This document shows positions 10,126 to 18,058 of a DNA stretch of 55,230 nucleotides, piece after piece. The stretch is from assembly GCA_017436705.1 (NCBI GenBank), contig JAFSCP010000002.1:1-55230 (forward strand), given 5' to 3'. Position 1 is the first letter of the stretch; every line of letters begins with the position of its first letter. Position numbers and translations under genes: made by a program. The notes below the pieces were generated by a model that did no database searches, was not told the DNA's origin, and was given only the letters and a program-made list of their open reading frames with translations. Origin of the DNA: Bacillota bacterium. GTDB taxonomy: Bacteria; Bacillota; Clostridia; Peptostreptococcales; Anaerovoracaceae.

Positions 10126-10246
10126 CCTCATCTTTCAGGATGTTTACCTGCAGGATTTAGCACCTTTTCTGCTTCGCGCTCAGCGCTGAAACACCTAGGT
10201 TGCCGGGCTTCTCCGGGCCTGTTCCCTCTGCCACTCTTGATAAGGT
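10126..10246 (-). promoter_or_regulatory. SAM-I (S-box) riboswitch aptamer
   Basis: Read on the minus strand, the leader begins CTTATCAAGAG, continues with a GGCAGAGGGA segment, then GAGAAGCCCGGCAACCT, the hallmark S-box core, and closes with GATGAGG pairing back to CCTTATC as helix P1. S-adenosylmethionine binding is known to favour the terminator and repress. The target here is metK and possibly the two MATE genes behind it. Confidence 0.95.
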
Positions 10247-10264
10247 TTCAAGTTTGCAGATAAT

Positions 10265-10292
10265 ATTATATACTTTTTTGTCTCATTGTCAA
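10265..10292 (-). promoter_or_regulatory. Promoter of the SAM-riboswitch/metK transcript
   Basis: Minus-strand TTGACA (10287-10292) and TATAAT (10265-10270), both perfect consensus, with a 16-nt spacer, about 20 nt upstream of the aptamer. Confidence 0.85.
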
Positions 10293-10299
10293 CACTATC

Positions 10300-10327
10300 T
10301 TGTATTTTTTCAAAAATCGTATATACT
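10300..10327 (+). promoter_or_regulatory. Putative promoter of the 424-aa unknown gene
   Basis: TTGTAT (10300-10305) and TATACT (10322-10327) with a 16-nt spacer, divergent from the metK promoter and about 60 nt before the downstream start codon. Confidence 0.5.
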
Positions 10328-10389
10328 ATTATATGGAATTTACCACATTACCGACTTTTTAAACATAACTTGCGAAAGGCAGTTTACAT

Positions 10390-11664
10390 ATGGAAAACAA
10401 ATCACCGTTTCAGGTTCTGCGCGGCGGACTTTCGGACAGCGCCCGCACAAGCCGGAAAGAATTTTTATCAGCATATATTACCGACACCCGCCTCATGGGC
10501 GTGGTGGGTGTTTACGTGCACTGGCTCCTGCCGGAAAACACAGTCATGAAGCATTTCCACCAGTTCTTCTATCTGGATTCCGAAGACCTGGGCTTCGACA
10601 CTTACGAAAGCGTGCTGGCAGAAGACGAAATTGACCAGTATTATGAAATCAAAACCATCGAAAACCGTCTTATGGGCGGTCTGGGCGGTCAGAAAAAGGA
10701 AATTACCGAAAAGGAAGTCCGCTGGCTTGTCCAGGAATATGTGAAACAGAACCTGCGCATGAAGGTGCCTCTTCCCGAAAATTTCGGCGAATATGAGTTT
10801 CTGCTTTCACCTATCGTCCAGATGAGCGAGGAAGAAGAGTACCTGCTCATGTGCAAGCAGTGCACACCATTGCCGACGCCTGAGTTCGTAATCAACTATT
10901 TCCTCATGCGATGCTTCGGCCGTGATTTCACCGCTGCCAAATTCCTTACCAAGCACTATGTACGCACAGACCTTTTCAGCGAGCACAAAGGCGCAACGCT
11001 GATGGCCAATACCATCGACGAAGCCAGTGACGCGGTCAGCGGCACCAACGCGGCCTACCACGTTACTGACGACGATAAGGATTTCGGTACTTTCAGCACC
11101 CACAAGGCTTACATGTGCCGCTCCCTCATCGAATACGACAGCAAATATTATTTAATTGTCACCCAGGTGACCCTGGATAAACTGAAGGTAGTAAAATATG
11201 AAAGAATATCTTCTTTCCAGATTACTGCAACCGAGGCATCCATGATGACCTCCAAGCCTGAGTTTATCACACTTTTTGACTTCATGGGCGAAGGAAAGGA
11301 ATTCGAAAACGATGCTACGAAGCTTACCGCAAAGGCCATGGTAACAGACCATGACAGCGGCAGAATTCTCATGATTTTCCACCCCCATAACAATCACGTC
11401 GGCAAGCGGGAGTACCGCCTCAGTGATGATGTAATAGGCCTTTACTACATTCTGGATGATGGCCAGATTATTCTCAGCGCCAACGACCGCCCGTCCATCG
11501 AGCTGCTTGAACAGGACCTGCTTACATCACGTTACGGCAGTCTGGTAGTTCCTATTGCCAAATACCAGTTCAAAGAGCCTGTGCTCTATGACTTCATCAG
11601 CAGCGGCTTCGATGATTTCGAAGAGTTCGTGGAAATGATAAGTGAAAAAGATGAGGATGAGTAA
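10390..11664 (+). CDS. Protein of unknown function, 424 aa
   Basis: I do not recognise a family with confidence. It is a soluble, acidic protein without signal peptide or membrane helix. The N-terminal half is rich in charged residues; the middle carries HVTDDDKDFGTFSTHKAYMC and KYYLIVTQVTLDKLKVVKYERI. The C-terminus is very acidic (FEEFVEMISEKDEDE). It is a single-gene unit between the divergent metK promoter and a bidirectional terminator. Codon use matches its neighbours, so it looks native. No catalytic motif is evident. Confidence 0.85.
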   Translation: MENKSPFQVLRGGLSDSARTSRKEFLSAYITDTRLMGVVGVYVHWLLPENTVMKHFHQFFYLDSEDLGFDTYESVLAEDEIDQYYEIKTIENRLMGGLGGQKKEITEKEVRWLVQEYVKQNLRMKVPLPENFGEYEFLLSPIVQMSEEEEYLLMCKQCTPLPTPEFVINYFLMRCFGRDFTAAKFLTKHYVRTDLFSEHKGATLMANTIDEASDAVSGTNAAYHVTDDDKDFGTFSTHKAYMCRSLIEYDSKYYLIVTQVTLDKLKVVKYERISSFQITATEASMMTSKPEFITLFDFMGEGKEFENDATKLTAKAMVTDHDSGRILMIFHPHNNHVGKREYRLSDDVIGLYYILDDGQIILSANDRPSIELLEQDLLTSRYGSLVVPIAKYQFKEPVLYDFISSGFDDFEEFVEMISEKDEDE

Positions 11665-11677
11665 GTAAACTGAGCAT

Positions 11678-11732
11678 AAAAAAGGGATATTTCCTGTAGT
11701 GTTAATACCACATTGGAGATATCCCTTTCTCT
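11678..11732. terminator. Bidirectional intrinsic terminator
   Basis: A long stem (aaagggatatttcc / ggagatatcccttt, one G-U) with A-run and T-run on its two sides lies between two convergent genes. Confidence 0.85.
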
Positions 11733-11743
11733 TTAAATAGCTC

Positions 11744-12751
11744 TTATAACTCAAATTCCTCGAATAACTGCTGCTGGTATTCAGGGTCTGTTGCTGACTT
11801 CTGTAAATCCTCAAATCTGCCTTCTTCAGCTAATTTCTCAATCAGTTTGTTTACACGCTCCTGTCCCTGACTGATGCCCTGAGTTATACCTTGACTCAGG
11901 CCCTGGCTTATGCCTTGACTTATGCCTTGACTTATGCCTTGACTCAGGCCTTGACTCAAGCCCTGACTCAGGCCCTGGCTGAACCCATCACTATGGCCCT
12001 TTTCAAAGCCGGCTTCGTATCCGTCTTCCCTGGACATTTCCAATGCTTCTTCCTGAGAAATCTCAAAGTGTAAAAAATCCAAAAGTGTCTTTCCATGCTT
12101 TTCCACAAGATCCACCAGTATCCCTTCCGCCAGACATATACCCATTATTTCTTCAATCACCTGGCTTGTAATAGGCCCCTTGGCCTGATAATCTCTGAAC
12201 AGGGCTATAAGGTGACTGTACTGCTGCAGTGTTGCTGACTTCCGCATAAGTTCACAGTTTATGCCCTCGTTTACATTATACACCAGAACCTTAAGATTTA
12301 AAAGTGGATTATCATCTCCAAGAAAACAATCCGAAAGATTAAGTTCGCTTACGGGCGGCATCGGTTCTGTGCCGTTATATAGTACGACAAATTTCGGTTG
12401 CGGCAATGTTATCAGTTTTCTCTTGTACAACTGCTCTGTTTTAAACATGCCTTTCCAGATTTCAAGTATGTACATCATGTCACGCAGCGGCATATTCGGA
12501 TTGATAGTCGACTGATGTTCGGAAAGCATTATGTAGGTACCATCAATAGTAAAGGAAATGTCATTTTTCTGCGTTTTGTAGAAGACTTCCTCAATAGTGT
12601 TGATGTCAATTTTGGTATCGGGCGGGTAGTTTGTGTCAAATATTGCGTTATAGAGTTCAATCATTTTTTCAGGCTGTCCGAAAACCAGACGAAACAGGCT
12701 GTCTTTGTACTCCCGGTTGAGCACAGCTTCTGTTTTTGCATTCTTAGTCAT
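11744..12751 (-). CDS. Rpn family PD-(D/E)XK nuclease with tetrapeptide repeat
   Basis: A 335-residue member of the Rpn / 'PD-(D/E)XK nuclease family transposase' group, proteins that promote RecA-independent recombination in E. coli. The N-terminal domain has the nuclease core pattern ISFTIDG followed by an EHQS segment (the D ... ExQ arrangement). After a helical region comes a run of ten SQG(L/I) tetrapeptides and a short C-terminal helix with LIEKLAEEGRFEDLQ. The family is often multi-copy and mobile, but no IS ends are seen here. AGGAGG lies upstream of the ATG. Confidence 0.85.
   Translation of the reverse strand: MTKNAKTEAVLNREYKDSLFRLVFGQPEKMIELYNAIFDTNYPPDTKIDINTIEEVFYKTQKNDISFTIDGTYIMLSEHQSTINPNMPLRDMMYILEIWKGMFKTEQLYKRKLITLPQPKFVVLYNGTEPMPPVSELNLSDCFLGDDNPLLNLKVLVYNVNEGINCELMRKSATLQQYSHLIALFRDYQAKGPITSQVIEEIMGICLAEGILVDLVEKHGKTLLDFLHFEISQEEALEMSREDGYEAGFEKGHSDGFSQGLSQGLSQGLSQGISQGISQGISQGLSQGITQGISQGQERVNKLIEKLAEEGRFEDLQKSATDPEYQQQLFEEFEL
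11861..11980 (-). repeat. In-frame 12-bp tandem repeat, ten copies
   Basis: Ten consecutive 12-nt units encode S/T-Q-G followed by Leu, Ile or Gln within the Rpn-type nuclease gene. Units differ mainly by silent or Leu/Ile changes. Such runs can gain or lose copies by slippage while keeping frame, changing the linker length. Confidence 0.9.
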
Positions 12752-12869
12752 GGTTTTATCCTCCTGTGTGTTTTTCGATATGTCCCAACATTATACAGCA
12801 GTAATCATATATTTTCGAGCCACTTTCCACCGCAAGTTTCGTCAGATTCCGACGTAGTTCGACAAGCAC

Positions 12870-12899
12870 ACAAAAACGGGCATGCTGATGCACACCCGT
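12870..12899 (-). terminator. Intrinsic terminator of the MATE-vanY operon
   Basis: On the minus strand ACGGG ... CCCGT with an inner TGC/GCA pairing, followed by TTTT, directly after the VanY-like stop codon. Confidence 0.65.
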
Positions 12900-12914
12900 A
12901 TGTCAATCATATTA

Positions 12915-13871
12915 TTATTGCGGCGGTACCTTTCCCAGATACTCTTCCAGTGTCAGGTCATTGGCCATGATGTATGTTGCCACGTCAATTCCTACATAGC
13001 GCAGATGCCAAGGTTCGTAAGCATATCCTGTGATGTCAGTCTTTCCCTTCGGGTAACGGACGATGAAACCGTACTCGTGGCAGTGGTCGTTGATCCACTG
13101 TCCATCAGGATAATTGATAAATTCCTGACTGAGGCCCCAGCCCATATTTGCTGAAGTTACGTCCAGCGCCAGACCAGTATGGTGCTCACTTCTTCCCGGA
13201 TATGCTGAGCGGACATTGGTTGTTTCGCGGCCGCGGTTTGCAAGGGAATTGTTGTAAAGAGTCTTCTGTGTATTATATGAACGCATTGTGGAGCAGAGCT
13301 TCAGGTCAAATCCTTCTGCCTTTGCAGCGTCATAGAGTTTCTTGTATGCTTCATAAGCATCTGCCTTCATTTCCATGTCTGTATATGTGCCATACTTATT
13401 ATCGATGGTAACCATGTCAGTCGGTTCATAGTCCATGGAAACTGTATAGTACTTGTTTACAAGCACCAGCAGGTCGCCGTCATCGGCAACTCTTGTTTCG
13501 ATTACATCAGGTATGCCCTTTGCACTTCTGTCATCGCCCTTGGAAGGTGCATCCGGGTCGTCATTGAGGTCTCCCGGCCATACAGTAGTCTGTACTGTAG
13601 GAGTATCAGTGCCAGCAGGTGGTTCCACCATTTCATCTTCAGGTGGCAGCGGTTCGTCTTCCCCGTCGCCGGAAACCGGTGGTTCTTCACCTTCAATCAG
13701 AGGGTCGTCGCCTTCACCGCTCTGCTGCTCATCGCCAACCTGCACATTATCACCTGAAACAGTAACATCATCGCCCTGTTCACTTCCATGACGCGCGCCG
13801 CAGCCTGCCACAAGCAGCACCATGCTCAGTACAAGAATTAAAATCAAAATCGTCATATAAACTTTCCTCAT
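12915..13871 (-). CDS. VanY-type D-alanyl-D-alanine carboxypeptidase lipoprotein
   Basis: Predicted cell-surface peptidoglycan hydrolase of the M15B family. The first 24 residues form a lipoprotein signal peptide with lipobox LVAGC. A Pro/Glu/Asp-rich linker (about residues 25-115) follows, acting as a wall-spanning spacer. The catalytic domain has the M15 zinc motif SEHHTGLALDV, the YNTQKTLYN helix, and the closing EPWHLRYVG motif with the second His ligand. It lies 27 nt after a MATE gene on the same strand and ends at a terminator. It probably trims stem peptides; nothing nearby suggests vancomycin resistance. Confidence 0.92.
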   Translation of the reverse strand: MRKVYMTILILILVLSMVLLVAGCGARHGSEQGDDVTVSGDNVQVGDEQQSGEGDDPLIEGEEPPVSGDGEDEPLPPEDEMVEPPAGTDTPTVQTTVWPGDLNDDPDAPSKGDDRSAKGIPDVIETRVADDGDLLVLVNKYYTVSMDYEPTDMVTIDNKYGTYTDMEMKADAYEAYKKLYDAAKAEGFDLKLCSTMRSYNTQKTLYNNSLANRGRETTNVRSAYPGRSEHHTGLALDVTSANMGWGLSQEFINYPDGQWINDHCHEYGFIVRYPKGKTDITGYAYEPWHLRYVGIDVATYIMANDLTLEEYLGKVPPQ

Positions 13872-13898
13872 TTATTTTTTCTCCTTCCAGTATATTCT

Positions 13899-15230
13899 CT
13901 AGTATCCGTAAACTTTCCTGTATTTTATCAGCAGCGATACTGAAATCGCCGCAGAAAGAATCTCTGAAACGGGCAGTGCCCACCAGACTCCGTTCAGCCC
14001 CAGCATAACCGGCATAATTATCAGAGCACCGGCCTGCAGTGCGAAAGTTCTCATAAAAGAAATAAAGGCTGAAACTTTGCCGTTGTTAAGGGCTGTAAAG
14101 AAGCCCGAAGCCAGTATGTTGATTCCGCTGAAAAATATGCTCACCGCCAGAATAGCAAATCCATCGATCATCAGCTCAGCAAGCGCCGGGTCCCGTGAAG
14201 CAAAAATCATGGTCAGCGGCCGGTTGAAAATCTCTGCGGCTGCCACCATTGCCCCCGAAAATACCAGCGTGAATTTCAGGGCAAAGCTGAAAATCTTCTT
14301 TATATTTTCTCTGTTTCCCGCTCCGTAATTGTAGCTGACCAGCGGTCCGAGCCCTGAGGTGAAGCCGATAAAAACCGCCACAAAGATGAACTGCAGATAA
14401 AGAATTGCGCTTATGGCCGCAACCCCTTTTTCGCCCACCAGATTCATCATCTGGATGTTGAACAAAGCAGTTGTCACCGCACTGGCCAGGTTTACAACCA
14501 TCTCGGATGAACCGTTGCCCATTGCTTTCAGCACATCCCGGGTAATCCACACTGGCTTTGCGAAATGGAGCAGGTTCTTCCTGCCGAAAAATACTGTCAG
14601 CGGCACCAACCCTCCTATGCAGATACCCATGGCAGATGCCAGAGCAGCACCGGTAAGGCCCATACCCCAGACACCTACGAAAAGCAGATCCAGGACCACA
14701 TTGAGCACACCGCTTGCGACCGACAGACAAAGCCCCATCTTCGGCCTGTCCGCTGTCACCAGAAAGCTCTGAAACAGCACCTGCATAACCCACACAGGGC
14801 TGATCGCCACCATAATATTGCCGTATTCCACGCAGTAAGGCAGCAGAGCCTCGTCGGAACCCATAAGCATATATATTTTTTCATCTATCATGAAAAAGCC
14901 AGCAGTCAGAAGTGCCACCAGGCTCACATTTAAAATCACTGTCAGTGTCAGGAAGCTTCTGGCCTCGTCCACCTTGCCCTCGCCCAGTTTTTTGCCGATG
15001 AGAGCATTGGCCCCCATCCCGAACATAAAGGCCAGTGCCATCGTAATGTTCAGCACAGGATAGACGATATTGATTGCGGAAAGTCCCATACTTCCGACAA
15101 AATTCGACACCACAATTCCATCCACAATGGAGTACATTGAAATGAACACCATTCTTATCATAGTCGGCACTGCGAATCCCAGCATATTCCCCGCCGTCAC
15201 CGGCTTGTTATAAATCAGATTGTCGCTCAC
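13899..15230 (-). CDS. MATE family transporter (MepA-like)
   Basis: A 443-residue, about 12-helix MATE transporter, distinct from the metK-linked pair and closer to the MepA branch (SMYSIVDGIVVSNFVG near the N-terminus, SYNYGAGNRENIKK in the second half). It probably exports cationic compounds through the cytoplasmic membrane. It heads a two-gene operon with the VanY-like lipoprotein. The substrate is not readable from sequence. Confidence 0.92.
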   Translation of the reverse strand: MSDNLIYNKPVTAGNMLGFAVPTMIRMVFISMYSIVDGIVVSNFVGSMGLSAINIVYPVLNITMALAFMFGMGANALIGKKLGEGKVDEARSFLTLTVILNVSLVALLTAGFFMIDEKIYMLMGSDEALLPYCVEYGNIMVAISPVWVMQVLFQSFLVTADRPKMGLCLSVASGVLNVVLDLLFVGVWGMGLTGAALASAMGICIGGLVPLTVFFGRKNLLHFAKPVWITRDVLKAMGNGSSEMVVNLASAVTTALFNIQMMNLVGEKGVAAISAILYLQFIFVAVFIGFTSGLGPLVSYNYGAGNRENIKKIFSFALKFTLVFSGAMVAAAEIFNRPLTMIFASRDPALAELMIDGFAILAVSIFFSGINILASGFFTALNNGKVSAFISFMRTFALQAGALIIMPVMLGLNGVWWALPVSEILSAAISVSLLIKYRKVYGY

Positions 15231-15306
15231 TCAGATCCTCCCCATATTTTTTCATTATATATTATAACGATTTTCCGGTCCTCGTGCAAGTTCTGACCAA
15301 CTTGTG

Positions 15307-15335
15307 TTATAAATTTCCTGCCCGCAGCATATATT
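15307..15335 (+). promoter_or_regulatory. Sigma-E-like promoter of spoIIID
   Basis: TTATAAA (15307-15313) and CATATATT (15328-15335) are separated by 14 nt. They resemble the sporulation sigma-E elements (an ATA-centred -35 and a -10 like CATACAAT, 6 of 8 matching). Known spoIIID genes are transcribed by sigma-E in the mother cell. Confidence 0.5.
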
Positions 15336-15369
15336 GTCTTAACAAGCAGGTAAGGAGTGTGTGTCTTCA

Positions 15370-15627
15370 ATGAAGGACTATATAGAAGAAAGAGTTCTGG
15401 AACTGGCTCACTACATAATCGATACCAATTCCACAGTCAGGGCTGCCGCAAAGAAGTTCCGCGTCAGCAAGTCCACCGTCCACAAAGACGTTACGGAAAG
15501 GCTCCTTGAAATCAACCCGGGCCTGGCCGCGGAAGTCAAAGATGTTCTGGAAAACAACAAGGCCGAACGCCATCTGAGAGGCGGCATGGCCACCAAGGAA
15601 AAATATCAGCACGCAAAAGAAAAATAA
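15370..15627 (+). CDS. spoIIID: Sporulation transcriptional regulator SpoIIID
   Basis: A mother-cell DNA-binding regulator that works with sigma-E during endospore formation. The 85-residue protein matches the family from end to end: DYIEERVLELAHYII, then the helix-turn-helix AAAKKFRVSKSTVHKD, then TERLLEINPGLAAEVK and the basic RHLRGGMATKEKY tail. The ATG at 15370 aligns with the start of known SpoIIID proteins and has AAGGAG 12 nt upstream. A GTG at 15361 is in frame but only 3 nt from that site. This gene is good evidence that the host sporulates. Confidence 0.95.
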   Translation: MKDYIEERVLELAHYIIDTNSTVRAAAKKFRVSKSTVHKDVTERLLEINPGLAAEVKDVLENNKAERHLRGGMATKEKYQHAKEK

Positions 15628-15649
15628 CGGTCCGCGGGGCCGTTTTTTT
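15627..15649 (+). terminator. Intrinsic terminator of spoIIID
   Basis: Stem acggtcc / gggccgt (one G-U) followed by seven T, overlapping the stop codon. Confidence 0.85.
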
Positions 15650-15651
15650 AC

Positions 15652-15680
15652 TTGGCAAAACACACGCCATGCTCTATAAT
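15652..15680 (+). promoter_or_regulatory. Promoter of the threonine-aldolase-like gene
   Basis: TTGGCA (15652-15657), 17-nt spacer, TATAAT (15675-15680), 45 nt before the start codon. Confidence 0.75.
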
Positions 15681-15724
15681 ATAACTGTAAAAATTCGACA
15701 AAACTCTCAAAGGAGGAGATATAC

Positions 15725-16750
15725 ATGATTTATTTCAGAAGTGACTACAGTTTAGGTGCTCATCCAAAGGTAATGCAGGCTCTTATGGACACCAATATGG
15801 AACATACTGACGGCTACTGCCTGGACAGCTTCAGCGATGACTGCAGCGAAATGATCCGCCAGTGGGTCGGTAAGCCTGACGCTGACATCTACTATTTCGT
15901 AGGCGGCACACCTTGCAACACAACGACAATTTCCGCAGGTCTCAGACCTTATGAAGGCGTTATCACACCTGCAACCGGTCACATTTATGTACACGAAACT
16001 GGTTCCATCGAACTCAATGGCCATCGCCAGTTTGCAATGCCTACTCCTGACGGTAAGCTCCGTCCTGAAGACATCGAAAAAGCTCTTCTTCACCACGAAG
16101 ATGAACATACAGTAATTCCTAAAGTGGTTTACATCACTCACCCTACAGAAAATGGCGGCGTATACACCAAGGCTGAAATGACTGCCCTTTCCGAATGCTG
16201 CCGCAAGCACGGTCTGACTTTCTATGTTGACGGAGCACGTCTTGGTACAGCACTTACATGGCCTACAAACGACCTGGAAATCGAAGAAATCGCTGACCTT
16301 GTAGATGCTTTCTACATCGGCGGTACTAAGATCGGTGCGCTGTTCGGCGAAGCTCTTGTTCTCGTGCATCCAGAAAAGTTCGACGACCACTTCCGCTACA
16401 TGATCAAACGCCAGTGTGCACTCCTTGCAAAGGGACGTCTGATTCCTGTACAGCTTAAGGCGCTCTTCGAAGGCGGCAAGGATTCCGTTTACTACGAAAT
16501 GTCCCGTCACGAAAATGAACTGGCAATCAAGCTGGCAAAGGGCGTTGTGGAAAAAGGCTACGAACTCTGGCTTCCACACCAGACCAACCAGGTATTCGTA
16601 ATCGTTGACAACGATAAGATCGCCCAGCTTGAAGAAAACTTTTTCTTCTACACATGGTGTCCTTACGACGAAACACGTTCAGTAATCAGACTTGTAACCA
16701 ACTGGAACTCCAAGGATGAAGAAATCGACGCTATTTTAGCGGCACTGTAA
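15725..16750 (+). CDS. Low-specificity threonine aldolase-like PLP enzyme
   Basis: A 341-residue fold-type I PLP enzyme of the beta-eliminating lyase / threonine aldolase family, expected to cleave threonine or allo-threonine to glycine and acetaldehyde. The PLP-binding lysine is Lys202 in YIGGTKIGALFGEA. The cofactor aspartate lies in FYVDGARLG, and HETGSIELNGH matches the family's HxxGxxExxGH-type segment. AAAGGAGGAG precedes the ATG. It stands alone with its own promoter and terminator. A related lyase activity on another beta-hydroxy amino acid is possible. Confidence 0.88.
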   Translation: MIYFRSDYSLGAHPKVMQALMDTNMEHTDGYCLDSFSDDCSEMIRQWVGKPDADIYYFVGGTPCNTTTISAGLRPYEGVITPATGHIYVHETGSIELNGHRQFAMPTPDGKLRPEDIEKALLHHEDEHTVIPKVVYITHPTENGGVYTKAEMTALSECCRKHGLTFYVDGARLGTALTWPTNDLEIEEIADLVDAFYIGGTKIGALFGEALVLVHPEKFDDHFRYMIKRQCALLAKGRLIPVQLKALFEGGKDSVYYEMSRHENELAIKLAKGVVEKGYELWLPHQTNQVFVIVDNDKIAQLEENFFFYTWCPYDETRSVIRLVTNWNSKDEEIDAILAAL

Positions 16751-16762
16751 CATACAGCAAAC

Positions 16763-16790
16763 AAAAGCCGGCCACAAGGCCGGCTTTTTT
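16763..16790. terminator. Bidirectional intrinsic terminator
   Basis: Perfect stem aaaagccggcc / ggccggctttt with a short loop, T-run on the plus side and A-run on the other; it serves two convergent genes. Confidence 0.9.
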
Positions 16791-17867
16791 CTATTCTCCC
16801 AGGTTCTTGCCTGTATTCTTGTACTTCTTCAGCACGCTGTCTGCAATCACATTCTGACCCAGTTCTTCGGCACGTACGCGCTGCTCGTACGGAGTCAGGT
16901 TATTGACATCCTTGATGTGTCTGCGCACAGGTTTCGGCACCACTGCCATGTAAATCAGCGGTGAAACCAGCAGACAGTCAATGAGCACCCATGCAGCAAA
17001 AAGTCCTGCTGCTGCTCCCATTGATATAACTTCACTGGCTGCAAGGCCGATGAGCACTCCCGCCCCTATGAGGAATATAAATGTAGTCAGGTAAATTCTT
17101 TCTACTTTGCGGATTGCAGCGCTGAGAGCCTCGTCAAACCACTGGGTTTTAAGCTTCTTTACTATATACTTGGCCCATCTGAACTGGACATTTGCCAGGT
17201 AGATGCAGCACTTGAAATCGTCAAAAGTTGCAGGCTCTGCAGGGATTTCTTCAGCTGCAAGTTCGCCTTTCATGTCACCATAGAAAATCTGCGCCCGGAT
17301 GAGAACTCCTTCGCCCACGACAGAATATTTAACCTCTTCACCAGTTTCAAATTCCATAACCAGAAGTTGTCCGGGACTTACCATTACGCTGTCAGCGCCG
17401 CAGCCGACCACTGCATATCCTTCTTTGCAATAAAGAGCATGGGTTGCTTTAGCCTTTTCAGTTTCAAAGGTCGATGTCATTTCTTCCTTTTCCTGCTGCG
17501 GATAAATCAGATCCAGATAGCCTTCATTGCCTTTGCGGACCATAAGGTTATAGTCAGTGATTTTGCCGAAACTCTTGGTTTTCCAGCCACCGTCGAAACG
17601 ATCCTGTTCCAGTTCCTTGAGACGGGCAACACGCTCGCCCTCATAGCTGAGCACCACTTCCCCTTCCAGAACCATGAGTACTCTGTCGTAGTCAGGAAGT
17701 CTGGTAAATGAAGATTCCTCAAGTTCTACAGTTGCTGAACTGAGTCTCCATATGAAGTTTCTGTCCAGGTACTTGCTGCTCTTCGGAAATATTCCCAGCT
17801 CCTTTGTCTGGCCGCCGGCCCATTTGCTGGTCTGATAATTTTCTTCTTTATATAAATAGTGAATCAT
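16791..17867 (-). CDS. HutD-family cupin fused to a C-terminal membrane domain
   Basis: Residues 1 to about 185 match the HutD family (bicupin-type protein, role in histidine utilisation poorly defined), with WAGGQTKELGIFP and WRLSSATVELEESSF. The remaining ~170 residues are unlike HutD: a helical segment FRWAKYIVKKLKTQWFDEA, two strongly hydrophobic helices, and a basic cytoplasmic tail. The start at 17867 is chosen because AAGGAG lies 6 nt upstream; an upstream ATG at 17900 has none. No hut genes are nearby. I infer membrane attachment of a small-molecule sensor or chaperone; the function is unknown. Confidence 0.8.
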   Translation of the reverse strand: MIHYLYKEENYQTSKWAGGQTKELGIFPKSSKYLDRNFIWRLSSATVELEESSFTRLPDYDRVLMVLEGEVVLSYEGERVARLKELEQDRFDGGWKTKSFGKITDYNLMVRKGNEGYLDLIYPQQEKEEMTSTFETEKAKATHALYCKEGYAVVGCGADSVMVSPGQLLVMEFETGEEVKYSVVGEGVLIRAQIFYGDMKGELAAEEIPAEPATFDDFKCCIYLANVQFRWAKYIVKKLKTQWFDEALSAAIRKVERIYLTTFIFLIGAGVLIGLAASEVISMGAAAGLFAAWVLIDCLLVSPLIYMAVVPKPVRRHIKDVNNLTPYEQRVRAEELGQNVIADSVLKKYKNTGKNLGE

Positions 17868-18058
17868 AGCTTTCTCCTTACTATAGAAAGATTTCCGCAT
17901 TTACGGTTACAGTATACCACACTGTACGCCCGCTCACAAGCACAGTACTTACAGTATTTGGTCAAAAAACTTGTCTTTTGGTGTCCTATAATATATAATT
18001 GTCTGTAAGACGCACTACACATCAAAATGACTCATTCAAAATCAAAGGAGGACCGCCT

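Noticed and set aside
11861-11980. CRISPR-like array
   Set aside because: Repeats are 12 bp, contiguous, without spacers, and in frame within a gene.
11891-12073. Repetitive plus-strand frame (ALTYALTYALTQALT type)
   Set aside because: It is the antisense reading of the 12-bp repeat in the Rpn-type nuclease.
12915-13871. Vancomycin-resistance gene reading of the VanY-like protein
   Set aside because: No vanS/R/H/A/X-like genes nearby; M15 lipoproteins of this layout are ordinary wall enzymes.
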